Shown here: piece after piece, positions 56,430-64,000 of the stretch
Numbering within the stretch: position 1 is the first letter of the stretch
How the letters are laid out: each line of letters opens with the position of its first letter
From: Alishewanella longhuensis
Lineage (GTDB): Bacteria; Pseudomonadota; Gammaproteobacteria; Enterobacterales; Alteromonadaceae
Direction of reading: 5' to 3'
Assembly: GCF_014653435.1 (NCBI RefSeq)
Contig: NZ_BNAO01000010.1
Location: 101,695-165,694 of the forward strand
Length of the DNA stretch: 64,000 bases
Translations under genes and position numbers: made by a program
Notes under the pieces: model-generated
Seen by the model: the letters and a program-made list of their open reading frames with translations, nothing else
The model's database searches: none
What the model was told of the DNA's origin: nothing

Positions 56430-57224
56430 ATGCAAGATGTGACCGCTTTAACACCTTATCAGCTCCGTCAGCTATGTCGCAGTGGCCAGTTTAACAGCAA
56501 TACCTCGGGCTTAGCACCGGGTTTTGTACAAGCCAATATGGCAATTATTCCGGCAGCCTATGCTGCTGATTTTTTGCAGTTTTGTCATTTTAATCCCAAG
56601 CCCTGCCCACTACTGGGCATGGCTGCCAAGCCGGGAGCAGTGGATATGCCAGCTTTAGCAGCAGAGCTGGATATCCGCAGCGATCTGCCACGCTATCGGG
56701 TATTTCGACAAGGCGAGTTGGTGGAAGAAGTCACTGACCTAAGCGCACTGTGGCGTGATGATTTAGTCACCTTTTTAATTGGCTGCTCGTTTTCGTTTGA
56801 AGAATCGCTACTGGCTGATGGCCTGGAGATCCGCAATATTACCGAGCAAGTGAATGTGCCGATGTACCGCACTAACTTAGCCTGCCAAAGTGCCGGAGTA
56901 TTTAGCGCTAATATGGTGGTGAGTATGCGGCCTATGACGCCTGCCGATGCCATTCGCGCTATTCAGATTTGCTCACGCTTTCCGCAAGTACATGGGGCAC
57001 CGGTACATTTTGGCGATCCGGCCGCTATTGGTATTGCCGATATTACCAAGCCAGATTTTGGTGACGCCGTTAGCATAAAGCCGGGTGAAGTACCGGTGTT
57101 CTGGGCCTGTGGCGTAACACCTCAAATTGCCATTGCCAATGCCAAGTTAGATTTTTGCATTAGCCACGCGCCTGGCCATATGCTGATAACAGACTTAAGC
57201 AATAGCAAGTTGGCTATGCTATAA
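56430..57224 (+). CDS. DUF1445 putative hydro-lyase / D-glutamate cyclase domain
   Basis: A 264-residue DUF1445 protein ([45 protein letters not shown]). ATG 56430 follows GAGGTA. In animals DUF1445 and DUF4392 are fused in the mitochondrial D-glutamate cyclase, which converts D-glutamate to 5-oxo-D-proline. A DUF4392 gene lies about 4 kb downstream here. A role in the same reaction is inferred from that fusion and from the pxp neighbours. Confidence 0.85.
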   Translation: MQDVTALTPYQLRQLCRSGQFNSNTSGLAPGFVQANMAIIPAAYAADFLQFCHFNPKPCPLLGMAAKPGAVDMPALAAELDIRSDLPRYRVFRQGELVEEVTDLSALWRDDLVTFLIGCSFSFEESLLADGLEIRNITEQVNVPMYRTNLACQSAGVFSANMVVSMRPMTPADAIRAIQICSRFPQVHGAPVHFGDPAAIGIADITKPDFGDAVSIKPGEVPVFWACGVTPQIAIANAKLDFCISHAPGHMLITDLSNSKLAML

Positions 57225-57248
57225 GCCCAGGCAGGCAAATCCCTAAAG

Positions 57249-58268
57249 TCAAAGCCGAAAAGTATTGATCACCAATTGACCGCGACCACTGTTTTTTGCT
57301 TTATATAAGGCTTTATCTGCCAGTAGCAGCAAATCATCAGCGGCACCAACACTGCTTATCGCCATGCCCATGCTAATACTATGCTGCTTACCATGTTGAG
57401 TAGCAGCATAGTCTTGCTGCATACGCTTTGCTATTTGCACAGCTTCTAGCCTTTTGCAACCTGGCAATACCAGCATAAACTCATCGCCACCTAAGCGAGC
57501 GGCGAAATCATAATCACGGGTATTTTTTTGCAATAGCAGCGCTAAATCTTTCAGCGCTTCATCGCCGGCCTGATGGCCAAAATTGTCATTCAGTTGTTTA
57601 AAATTATCAAAATCCAGCGCGATAACCGCAATATCACCGTCAGTAATATCCTGCTCAGTGCAGCTTTGCCATAACTCTGCAAAGCCACGCCGGTTTAACA
57701 AACCCGTTAAGGGATCTTGCTCTGCTAATTGTTTTAACGATTCACGATCTTGATAGGACTGCTCTAACCGCTGTTGAGTAATGTGCAACCGCTGTTGTAG
57801 TTTAATCAAGCGCTGCCACTTAGCGATTAACCAAGAGACTGCCGCAGCAATTAATTCCAGTTGCTTTAACTGGGTAGCAGATAAACTTTGCTGGCGCGTG
57901 CTAGCGCCGCATAAACTGCCAATCAACTGCTCATCATATTGCACCGGCAACGCAAAAAAAGTGGTCATGCCTAATTTAGCCCCCACACTTTGCGGGTAAG
58001 TTTGCGCAATATTCAGATTTAACCAACTATCATCATTAAATAGCTGGCGGCACATCGAATCCTGCCAGGGCTGTTCTGAGCCTGCCACGATATGAATATC
58101 GCCATTGCCATAGACAACCGCAACTTGCTGTTTGGCAAGCATTGGATCAATATAGGTAACAAAGGCCGTTTCCAGCGAGGTAATACTGCACACCAATTGC
58201 ATAAGAGGCGATAGGGCGTTATGCAACTCCTGAAACCTACTATCTAAACGGTCACTGTTCATACCCAA
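57249..58268 (-). CDS. GAF-like / GGDEF diguanylate cyclase
   Basis: A 339-residue cytoplasmic protein (ATG 58268 or 58262). The N-terminal 150 residues resemble a GAF sensor domain (FFALPVQYDEQLIGSLCG). A coiled segment follows, and then a GGDEF domain with an intact active site (RLGGDEF) and inhibitory RDYD five residues before it. It is transcribed against its neighbours inside the D-glutamate/5-oxoproline region. Confidence 0.9.
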   Translation of the reverse strand: MGMNSDRLDSRFQELHNALSPLMQLVCSITSLETAFVTYIDPMLAKQQVAVVYGNGDIHIVAGSEQPWQDSMCRQLFNDDSWLNLNIAQTYPQSVGAKLGMTTFFALPVQYDEQLIGSLCGASTRQQSLSATQLKQLELIAAAVSWLIAKWQRLIKLQQRLHITQQRLEQSYQDRESLKQLAEQDPLTGLLNRRGFAELWQSCTEQDITDGDIAVIALDFDNFKQLNDNFGHQAGDEALKDLALLLQKNTRDYDFAARLGGDEFMLVLPGCKRLEAVQIAKRMQQDYAATQHGKQHSISMGMAISSVGAADDLLLLADKALYKAKNSGRGQLVINTFRL

Positions 58269-58613
58269 CTCTTTTAAAAAATGGCTTGTTAAAGGTTAAC
58301 CCACCCTAGTAAAGCACAAAACAGGTCCTTGCAGTGAGTATATTTGAAACGACCAAAATAAGTCACTTTTTAGCAAAAAAAACCGTCACTCGCTACATTA
58401 AGCGATGATCTAACCCACCTGTAGAATACTTTATTCCCAACAAAGTGACCCAATAGAATTTTTTATGCTAAAACCCCCAGCCAATGGCTGGACAACTGGC
58501 TGACAGTCGAGCAAACTATATCCAATTCACTTGCAGCTGTCAGCCCAATTGACCATCTTTAAGCTGGCGATAGCAGCGCCTGATAGGTATCCAACTAAGT
58601 AGCGAGACACCTC
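58269..58613. promoter_or_regulatory. Control region upstream of pxpA
   Basis: A 345-base gap between the divergent GGDEF gene and pxpA. It contains a nine-base perfect inverted repeat GGCTGACAG/CTGTCAGCC (58498-58506 and 58537-58545), 30 bases apart, and a CCAGCC-AAT-GGCTGG hairpin (58478-58492). These may be operator or leader structures. No coding sequence was recognised. Confidence 0.4.
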
Positions 58614-59396
58614 ATGCCAAATATGCCAAGCATACCTCAGCAATCACAGCATGCTGCTTTACTGCTTAACTGCGACTTAGGCGAGAGCTTTGGCAGCTGG
58701 CAAATGGGGCTAGACAGCCAAGCCATGCCTTATATCGACCAGGCTAATATTGCCTGTGGTTTTCATGCTGGCGATGCCGACGTGATCAAGCGCACCTTAA
58801 CGCTGGCAAAGCAGCACAGCGTGACTATTGGCGCACATCCGTCTTACCCCGACTTACAAGGCTTTGGCCGGCGCAGCATGCAATGTAGCGAGCAGGAAAT
58901 CATCAACCTTATGCATTACCAAATAGCTGCGTTAGATGGCATGGCACAATGCCAGGGATTGCAGCTTAGTTACATTAAACCGCATGGGGCACTGTATAAC
59001 GATATGATGAGTAAACCCACTGTTTGGCAAGCGGTATTACAGGCAGTGGCCAGCTATTACAAACCGTTAAAGTTGATGATACTGGCCACCAATGAGGCCG
59101 AACAGTATCAGCAACAAGCCAGTACCCTTGGCGTAACTTTATTGCTGGAAGCCTTTGCCGACCGCCGTTATACCGACCAGGGTAAACTTACCCCCCGCAC
59201 TCAGCCAGGTGCCGTGCTGCATGGCAGCGAAGTACTGCAACAAGTACAGCAACTGTTAAACTATGGCAGCGTAACCACGGAGAGTGGCAAAGCGCTACCT
59301 TTGCACGCCGACACCCTGTGTGTGCATGGTGATAATCTGGCAGCAATAAGCCAGTTACAGCAAATACGGGAGCTTATCAACAGATGCCAGCAGTAA
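58614..59396 (+). CDS. pxpA: 5-oxoprolinase subunit PxpA
   Basis: A 260-residue LamB/YcsF-family protein, the hydrolytic part of the ATP-dependent 5-oxoprolinase PxpABC that opens 5-oxo-L-proline to L-glutamate. Signature segments: LLNCDLGESFGSW, ANIACGFHAGDA, GAHPSYPDLQGFGRR, and YIKPHGALYND. It is the first gene of a five-gene run with overlapping or near-touching ends. Confidence 0.95.
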   Translation: MPNMPSIPQQSQHAALLLNCDLGESFGSWQMGLDSQAMPYIDQANIACGFHAGDADVIKRTLTLAKQHSVTIGAHPSYPDLQGFGRRSMQCSEQEIINLMHYQIAALDGMAQCQGLQLSYIKPHGALYNDMMSKPTVWQAVLQAVASYYKPLKLMILATNEAEQYQQQASTLGVTLLLEAFADRRYTDQGKLTPRTQPGAVLHGSEVLQQVQQLLNYGSVTTESGKALPLHADTLCVHGDNLAAISQLQQIRELINRCQQ

Positions 59397-60121
59397 CGCC
59401 CTTAGCTAACATGGCAACCAGGCTAACACCTGCTGATTACACACTAAGCCTGGCGGGTGAAAACGCTTTTATTTTGTATCTTAACACCCAAGTCATCAGC
59501 CCCGCTGCCGCTCAGCAGATCGCTTTAGCCAACAGCCAATTAAGCCCGATGCTTGGGCAGCAACTGCTAGAACTGTTGCCCTCTTATGCGTCTTTATTGA
59601 TTGTGTTTAACCCATTACAGCATAGCCACTTAAGCATTAAACCTTTACTGGAGCAGGCCTTAACCAAAGCGGTAAATCTGGTTAGCCAACAGCAGGGCAA
59701 ACAAGTGGAATTGCCAGTATGGTATAGCGAGCAAAGTGGTCCCGACTTAGCCAAGGTCGCCCAAGACAAAAATCTGAGCATCAACGAAGTGATCGCATTA
59801 CATAGCTCAACCAGCTATCAGGTTTATGCTATTGGTTTTGCGCCTGGTTTTGCTTACTTAGGCGAGTTACCCGAACAGCTTGCCGTGCCGCGTTTAAGTA
59901 GCCCACGCCCGAAAGTACCGGCCGGCGCCGTTGCCATTGCCGACCGGCAAACCGCGGTATACCCTGCGGCATCGCCCGGCGGCTGGCATTTACTGGGGCT
60001 TTGCCCCATAGCCATGTTTAACGCCTGGCAAGAACCGGCTATGCCGGTAGCGGTGGGTGATCAGGTAAAATTTGTGCCCATAACAGAGCGTGACTTTACG
60101 CTATTAGGCGGTGTACTTTGA
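59384..60121 (+). CDS. pxpB: 5-oxoprolinase subunit PxpB
   Basis: A 245-residue KipI/PxpB-family protein (IGFAPGFAYLGELP, PRPKVPAGAVAI, SPGGWHLLG). It overlaps the end of pxpA by 13 bases; a start at 59411 is possible. Together with PxpC it forms the ATP-using part of 5-oxoprolinase. Confidence 0.94.
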   Translation: MPAVTPLANMATRLTPADYTLSLAGENAFILYLNTQVISPAAAQQIALANSQLSPMLGQQLLELLPSYASLLIVFNPLQHSHLSIKPLLEQALTKAVNLVSQQQGKQVELPVWYSEQSGPDLAKVAQDKNLSINEVIALHSSTSYQVYAIGFAPGFAYLGELPEQLAVPRLSSPRPKVPAGAVAIADRQTAVYPAASPGGWHLLGLCPIAMFNAWQEPAMPVAVGDQVKFVPITERDFTLLGGVL

Positions 60122-61134
60122 ACGCGTTGCGCATAGTAAGCCCTGGGGTACTCAGTTTACTGCAAGACTTCGGGCGCTTTGGTCAGGGCAGCTTGGGACT
60201 AACTCAAGGCGGGCCAATGGATGGCCACAGCTTTCGCTGGGCTAATGCGTTGGTGGGTAACCCATTAAACAGCACCGTAATTGAACATAGTGTTGGCGGC
60301 TTAATTCTACTAGCGCAAAGTCCTTGCACCCTAGCCGTTACCGGCGCCGCGCTAGCGCTTAGTCACAATGGGCAACCGGTACCTTGCTGGCAAGCATTGC
60401 ATTTAAAGCCTGGCGATGAACTGGCACTGGGCATCTTTAGTGGCGGCTTGCGTGCCTATATTGCGGTAACAGGGGGTATTCAAGTGCCACCTCAGTTTGG
60501 TAGCAGCGCTACGGTAATGCGCGAAGGCATTGGTGGCCTTGTGCGCAAGGCCGCCGATAACCCCAGGCAGCACCTCGCCGGTCAAAAGTTGCAGGCTAAT
60601 GATCTTTTACCGCTGGCGACCGCGGCAGTGCAGGTTACAGCAGCAGGCAGCAGCCTACCCACTGAGCTGACCAAGCGCAGCCTGCCAGGTCAAACAGCGC
60701 TAACCCTTAGAGTAATTGAAGGCTATCAGGCGTCGTTATTTAGCGCCTGCCAGCGCGCACGCTTTTACTTAAATCCCTATCAGGTTAGCCCACAGAGCGA
60801 TAGAATGGGCTATAAACTTAATGGCAGCGCTATTCATTGCAGCACACGCCAGCTGTTATCCGAGGGTATTAGCTATGGCGCAATACAAATACCGCCAGAT
60901 GGCCAGCCAATAGTGCTGTTAAACGACAGACAAACCCTAGGGGGTTATCCGAAAATAGGTAATGTGTTATCGCTGGATTGCTGGCAACTGGCGCAAGCCA
61001 CCCCCGGCACTGAGGTACACTTTACCCCTGTTAGCGCAGAGCAAGCCCATAATGCGCTGCAACTCGATGCTGCCCGCTTCGAGCGCGAAACAACAATATT
61101 TTGCGCGCTAGCCAGCGCCAGCCAAGAGTGCTAA
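60118..61134 (+). CDS. pxpC: 5-oxoprolinase subunit PxpC
   Basis: A 338-residue KipA/PxpC-family protein (LTQGGPMDGHSFRWANALVGN, FAVTG-like VTGAALALS, SDRMGYKLNG). The start is a TTG at 60118 overlapping the pxpB stop (TTGA). It is the last pxp gene and is followed by the DUF4392 gene within a few bases. Confidence 0.94.
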   Translation: MNALRIVSPGVLSLLQDFGRFGQGSLGLTQGGPMDGHSFRWANALVGNPLNSTVIEHSVGGLILLAQSPCTLAVTGAALALSHNGQPVPCWQALHLKPGDELALGIFSGGLRAYIAVTGGIQVPPQFGSSATVMREGIGGLVRKAADNPRQHLAGQKLQANDLLPLATAAVQVTAAGSSLPTELTKRSLPGQTALTLRVIEGYQASLFSACQRARFYLNPYQVSPQSDRMGYKLNGSAIHCSTRQLLSEGISYGAIQIPPDGQPIVLLNDRQTLGGYPKIGNVLSLDCWQLAQATPGTEVHFTPVSAEQAHNALQLDAARFERETTIFCALASASQEC

Positions 61135-61136
61135 CC

Positions 61137-62114
61137 ATGACAAAACCCACACCTAGCCATTGCAACCCCGCTACTGGCGCTGCGCTAACGGACACTACCG
61201 GCGTGAGCACTACGCCACCTAGCACCTTGCCTATTGGCTATAGCGCACTTAATTTTAATGCGTTAAGCCTGCAAATAGAAAACTTCCTGGTCGAACGCAA
61301 TTTACGTGGTATGCAGTTAGTGCAACCACACTTACGCCCTGGTTACGTATTACGGGCAGCCCGTTTGTTTAATTTACCCGCTGGCAGCACAGTACTTATC
61401 GGTACTGGCTTTCCGGTACTCAATACCTTTGAAACCGACGGCCCTGTTGGTGCCATTGCGCTTTATCAATGTGCCGAAAAAATTGGCCTTAAGCCGATCA
61501 TCCTTTGTGGCGACCCACTGTTTAGTGTATTAAAAGGGCATTATCAATGCTACCCGCTTAGCGTAAACCAGTACCAGCAACTGCCCAATATTGCCGAGCA
61601 GGCGCTGGCCGCGCTTAAACCTGCCCTGGTATTAGCCATAGAACGCCCGGGCTTTGGTGCCAATGGCCGCTATAACAATATGCGTGGCGAAGATATTTCC
61701 GAGCGCTGCGCCAGTTTCGATTTCTTTTTAACCCAGGCCCGCTGCCCCACGCTAGCCATTGGCGATGGCGGTAATGAAATTGGCATGGGTAATGTGGCCG
61801 CCGCGCTCAGTCAGCTCAGCCTGGCAGGCCAGCTAACCATTACGCCAAGTGTTACCCAGTGCGACGAACTGGTGATTGCCGATGTATCAAATTGGGCGGC
61901 CTGGGGCATTATTGCCATGCTCTCGCTACTACGCGGGCAAAACCTGCTGGCAAACGCGGCACTGTTACCCATTTTAACCTTTCTGGTAGAGCATGGCTGT
62001 ATCGATGGCGTCACCCGCCAGCCCACCCTAACCGAAGATGGCCTGCCGTATCAGGAAGGTGATGCCTTAATTAGTCGCTTACAGGCGCTGGTAATTAATA
62101 ATATTAATGGTTAA
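61137..62114 (+). CDS. DUF4392 D-glutamate cyclase-like protein
   Basis: A 325-residue protein. After a Thr-rich N-terminal stretch the DUF4392 core is clear (GTGFPVLNTFETDGPVGAIA, IERPGFGANGRYNNMRGEDI, AIGDGGNEIGMGNV). ATG 61137 follows the pxpC stop directly. In animal D-glutamate cyclase DUF4392 is fused to DUF1445; here they are separate proteins. The likely reaction is D-glutamate to 5-oxo-D-proline, or its reverse; the bacterial activity was not verified. Confidence 0.88.
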   Translation: MTKPTPSHCNPATGAALTDTTGVSTTPPSTLPIGYSALNFNALSLQIENFLVERNLRGMQLVQPHLRPGYVLRAARLFNLPAGSTVLIGTGFPVLNTFETDGPVGAIALYQCAEKIGLKPIILCGDPLFSVLKGHYQCYPLSVNQYQQLPNIAEQALAALKPALVLAIERPGFGANGRYNNMRGEDISERCASFDFFLTQARCPTLAIGDGGNEIGMGNVAAALSQLSLAGQLTITPSVTQCDELVIADVSNWAAWGIIAMLSLLRGQNLLANAALLPILTFLVEHGCIDGVTRQPTLTEDGLPYQEGDALISRLQALVINNING

Positions 62115-62129
62115 TCATTGAGAAGTAGC

Positions 62130-62993
62130 ATGAACACAGTATTTTTAAATGGCCAGTTTATGGCCGCAAGCGAAGCGAAAATATCACCGATGGATCGGGG
62201 CTTTTTATTTGGCGACGGTATTTACGAAGTGATCCCCTCCTATCATGGCCGTTTTGTCGGCTTTACCCCGCATATTAGTCGCTTACATGCGGGTTTGGCG
62301 GCACTGAGTATTGAGCACGGCATGACTGAGCCCGCCTGGCGCGCACTATGCGATAAGCTGCTTGAAGCAAACCGCCCGACACTAGGTGATAACCTAGCGG
62401 TATATATTCAGGTAAGCCGCGGCACCGACAGTAAACGTAACCATGCCTTTCCCACTGGCGTTAGCCCAACCATCTTTGCTTATGCCTTTGCTATCGCCGC
62501 CGCGCCAATACCCGATAAAGCCAAAGCCACTAGCTATGCGGTGATTACCGGCAACGATTTACGCTGGCAGCGCTGCCATATTAAATCCACGTCATTGCTG
62601 GGTAATGTGCTGCATTATCAACAAGGCGTAGAACAAGGCGCCCAGGAGATTTTACTTTTTGATCGCGAAGGTAACCTCACCGAAGGCGCTGCGGTAAATG
62701 TATTTATCGTTAAAAATGGCGAGATTGCCACCCCACCGCTTAGCCATAAATTATTACCCGGCATTACCCGCTTGCTGTTATTACAGATCTTGCGCCAGCA
62801 CTCGCAGCTTAACGTGATAGAGCGTGACATTAGTTATGATGAAGTAGTAGCAGCCGATGAAATTTGGCTTACCAGCTCCAGTAAAGAAATAGCACCGGTG
62901 CTACAGATTAATGGTAAGCCGGTAGGCGATGGCAAGGTCGGCGATATCTGGCTCAAGGCACAACAGCTCTTTAGTGCCCATAAGTACGATTAA
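62130..62993 (+). CDS. dat: D-amino acid aminotransferase
   Basis: A 287-residue class IV PLP aminotransferase. The N-terminus FMDRGFLFGDGIYEV type (MDRGFLFGDGIYEVIPSYHG) and the catalytic Lys152 (RCHIKSTSLLGN) are typical of D-alanine/D-glutamate transaminases. ATG 62130 is preferred over an upstream TTG at 62118. It starts 15 bases after the DUF4392 gene. It would interconvert D-glutamate and D-alanine with 2-oxo acids, fitting a D-glutamate pathway. Confidence 0.88.
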   Translation: MNTVFLNGQFMAASEAKISPMDRGFLFGDGIYEVIPSYHGRFVGFTPHISRLHAGLAALSIEHGMTEPAWRALCDKLLEANRPTLGDNLAVYIQVSRGTDSKRNHAFPTGVSPTIFAYAFAIAAAPIPDKAKATSYAVITGNDLRWQRCHIKSTSLLGNVLHYQQGVEQGAQEILLFDREGNLTEGAAVNVFIVKNGEIATPPLSHKLLPGITRLLLLQILRQHSQLNVIERDISYDEVVAADEIWLTSSSKEIAPVLQINGKPVGDGKVGDIWLKAQQLFSAHKYD

Positions 62994-63158
62994 CCACGTT
63001 AAACAAATATTGCAGCTAATACTTAAGAATTAGGCCAGTTTGTCGCTAAAAACGTTTAAAAGCGCCGTAATACTGAGCTTCGGCAATAAATTAGTATTTA
63101 TTACTAAAGACATCTAAATTTAACTTGCGGTTTGTTGAAAAGCATCCAAAATGAATAG

Positions 63159-63177
63159 TAGCCCTTGGGGCTATTTT
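63159..63177 (+). terminator. Terminator-like hairpin in the pilin leader
   Basis: Stem TAGCCC/GGGCTA with a three-base loop, followed by TTTT. It lies only 20 bases upstream of the pilin start and just before its CAGGAG ribosome binding site (63183-63188). It could end the upstream message or act as an attenuator for the pilin gene. Confidence 0.65.
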
Positions 63178-63196
63178 AAACTCAGGAGTTTTAAAA

Positions 63197-63619
63197 ATGA
63201 TTAATGTTCAACGTGCAAAACAACAGGGTTTTACCCTAATCGAATTAATGATCGTTGTTGCGATTATTGGTATTTTGGCAGCCATTGCTTTGCCTGCGTA
63301 TCAAGATTATACAAAACGTGCTCGTTTCTCTGAAGTAATCTCTCTCGCAAATGGTTACAAAACTGCTGTGAGTGTGTGCGCACAAACTACTGGTGCCTTA
63401 ACTGCTTGCGGCGCGGGCACCAATGGCGTCCCAGCAGCAATTGCTGCTCCAGTAGGGAACGTACAATCTCTTGATGTATCGGCTGCTGGTGTAATTACAG
63501 CTACAGGAACTGCAGCAGTAGATAGCTTAACATATGTAGCAACACCTACTTTAGGCGCGAACGGCACTACTTGGGCGATTACTGGTACATGTACAAGCAA
63601 TACACCGAAACTTTGCTAA
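63197..63619 (+). CDS. pilA: Type IV major pilin
   Basis: A 140-residue type IVa prepilin. The leader ends QQG and the mature part begins [20 protein letters not shown], with Glu5 present for assembly. The globular part has four Cys, of which the last two (CTSNTPKLC) form the usual C-terminal disulfide loop. Small size and Ala/Thr richness are normal for this family. No dedicated sigma-54 site was recognised upstream. Confidence 0.94.
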   Translation: MINVQRAKQQGFTLIELMIVVAIIGILAAIALPAYQDYTKRARFSEVISLANGYKTAVSVCAQTTGALTACGAGTNGVPAAIAAPVGNVQSLDVSAAGVITATGTAAVDSLTYVATPTLGANGTTWAITGTCTSNTPKLC

Positions 63620-63656
63620 ATTTTCAGGGTTAGCAGCCAGGGTCAGATCCCAAACC

Positions 63657-63686
63657 AACAAGCCCGCCTAGTGCGGGTTTGTTTTT
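63657..63686 (+). terminator. Intrinsic terminator of pilin gene, copy 1
   Basis: Stem AACAAGCCCGC/GCGGGTTTGTT with loop CTAGT, followed by a T-run. It lies 38 bases after the pilin stop and is the natural end of its transcript. Confidence 0.9.
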
Positions 63687-63782
63687 CTGAGTAAGCAAAG
63701 CGTTAAACCGGATTAACCGGATTAGCGCCCCAAGTAACCTTCGGGGTCAGATACCGGAAGCTTCGGGGTCAGATACCAAACC

Positions 63783-63812
63783 AACAAGCCCGCCTCGTGC
63801 GGGTTTGTTTTT
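63783..63812 (+). terminator. Intrinsic terminator, copy 2
   Basis: Same hairpin as copy 1 with loop CTCGT instead of CTAGT, and the same T-run. It lies 126 bases after copy 1 with no gene between them. Confidence 0.9.
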
Positions 63813-63919
63813 GAACCTTCGGAGTCAAAAACCTTAAAAACCTTCGGTGTCAGATACCGAACCACTGATATTCATGCGCTGGCTTGCCTAATCGAAACCT
63901 TCGGGGTCAGATACCGAAC

Positions 63920-63951
63920 AACAAGCCCGCCTCGTGCGGGTTTGTTTTTTT
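63920..63951 (+). terminator. Intrinsic terminator, copy 3
   Basis: Same hairpin as copy 2, with a longer T-run (six Ts). It lies 137 bases after copy 2. Confidence 0.9.
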
Positions 63952-64000
63952 AAGTACCAACCTTCCAACCTTGAACCTTCAGGGTCAGATACCGAACCAA

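Larger units (their letters stand above)
63620..64000. repeat. Array of repeated terminators and short motifs
   Basis: Downstream of the pilin gene is no coding sequence but an array. The motif CTTCGGGGTCAGATACC or a near copy occurs about seven times (near 63638, 63740, 63761, 63818, 63842, 63897 and 63975). Three near-identical terminator units lie between copies. The array continues beyond the window. The GGGTCAGAT motif recalls sequences near REP-associated transposases (recollection, not searched). Confidence 0.7.

Noticed and set aside
63620..64000. CRISPR array
   Set aside because: Repeats are irregularly spaced, include terminators, and lack uniform spacers and cas genes.

Overview
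The window is chromosomal DNA of a marine or alkaline-water gammaproteobacterium of the Alteromonadales/Chromatiaceae type, near Rheinheimera, Alishewanella or Arsukibacterium. This is inferred from protein style, gene order, abundant TonB, GGDEF and pilin genes, and two Mrp-type sodium/proton antiporter operons. No rRNA, tRNA, CRISPR array or intact insertion sequence was seen.

Layout. 1-7431: the 3' end of one Mrp operon (D-E-F-G, + strand) faces a complete six-gene Mrp operon with a fused AB subunit (- strand). 7632-9764: a secreted oligopeptidase B-like peptidase. 9992-14200: a small HTH gene, then a thiamine-scavenging operon (TonB receptor, YkoF-like protein, PnuT-like permease, small-molecule kinase) behind a clear TPP riboswitch. 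14241-18224: a tightly coupled periplasmic-binding-like protein / barrel / GGDEF-EAL triad. 18360-23427: mgtE, a DUF432 gene with an MscS channel, and an Omp85-type protein.

23454-31555 and 50498-56315 are two halves of a conserved housekeeping cluster that is nearly continuous in E. coli (mutM, rpmG, rpmB, radC, coaBC, dut, slmA, pyrE, rph, yicC ... gmk, rpoZ, spoT, recG). Between yicC and gmk lie about 19 kb of accessory DNA. It holds a PLD-helicase-DUF3427 protein with two orphan small genes and a BrxR/CapW-like WYL regulator, a PIN/ImmA pair, an intact Fic gene with repeated operator-like sites, an AbiEi-like antitoxin, a Fic pseudogene with three lesions, a gene stub and a SEC-C protein. 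A propeller-GGDEF protein, a fatty acid cis/trans isomerase, a hotdog protein and a secreted orphan behind a GEMM (cyclic di-GMP type) riboswitch follow.

56316-64000: after recG come three perfect DnaA-box sequences in a direct/inverted repeat. Next is a probable D-glutamate / 5-oxoproline pathway: the two domains of the animal D-glutamate cyclase as separate genes, pxpABC and a D-amino acid aminotransferase. The window ends with a type IV pilin gene and an unusual array of repeated terminators and short motifs. Cyclic di-GMP is a recurring theme, with three GGDEF proteins and one riboswitch. All starts, functions and family names come from reading the sequence and recalling families; no database search was run.
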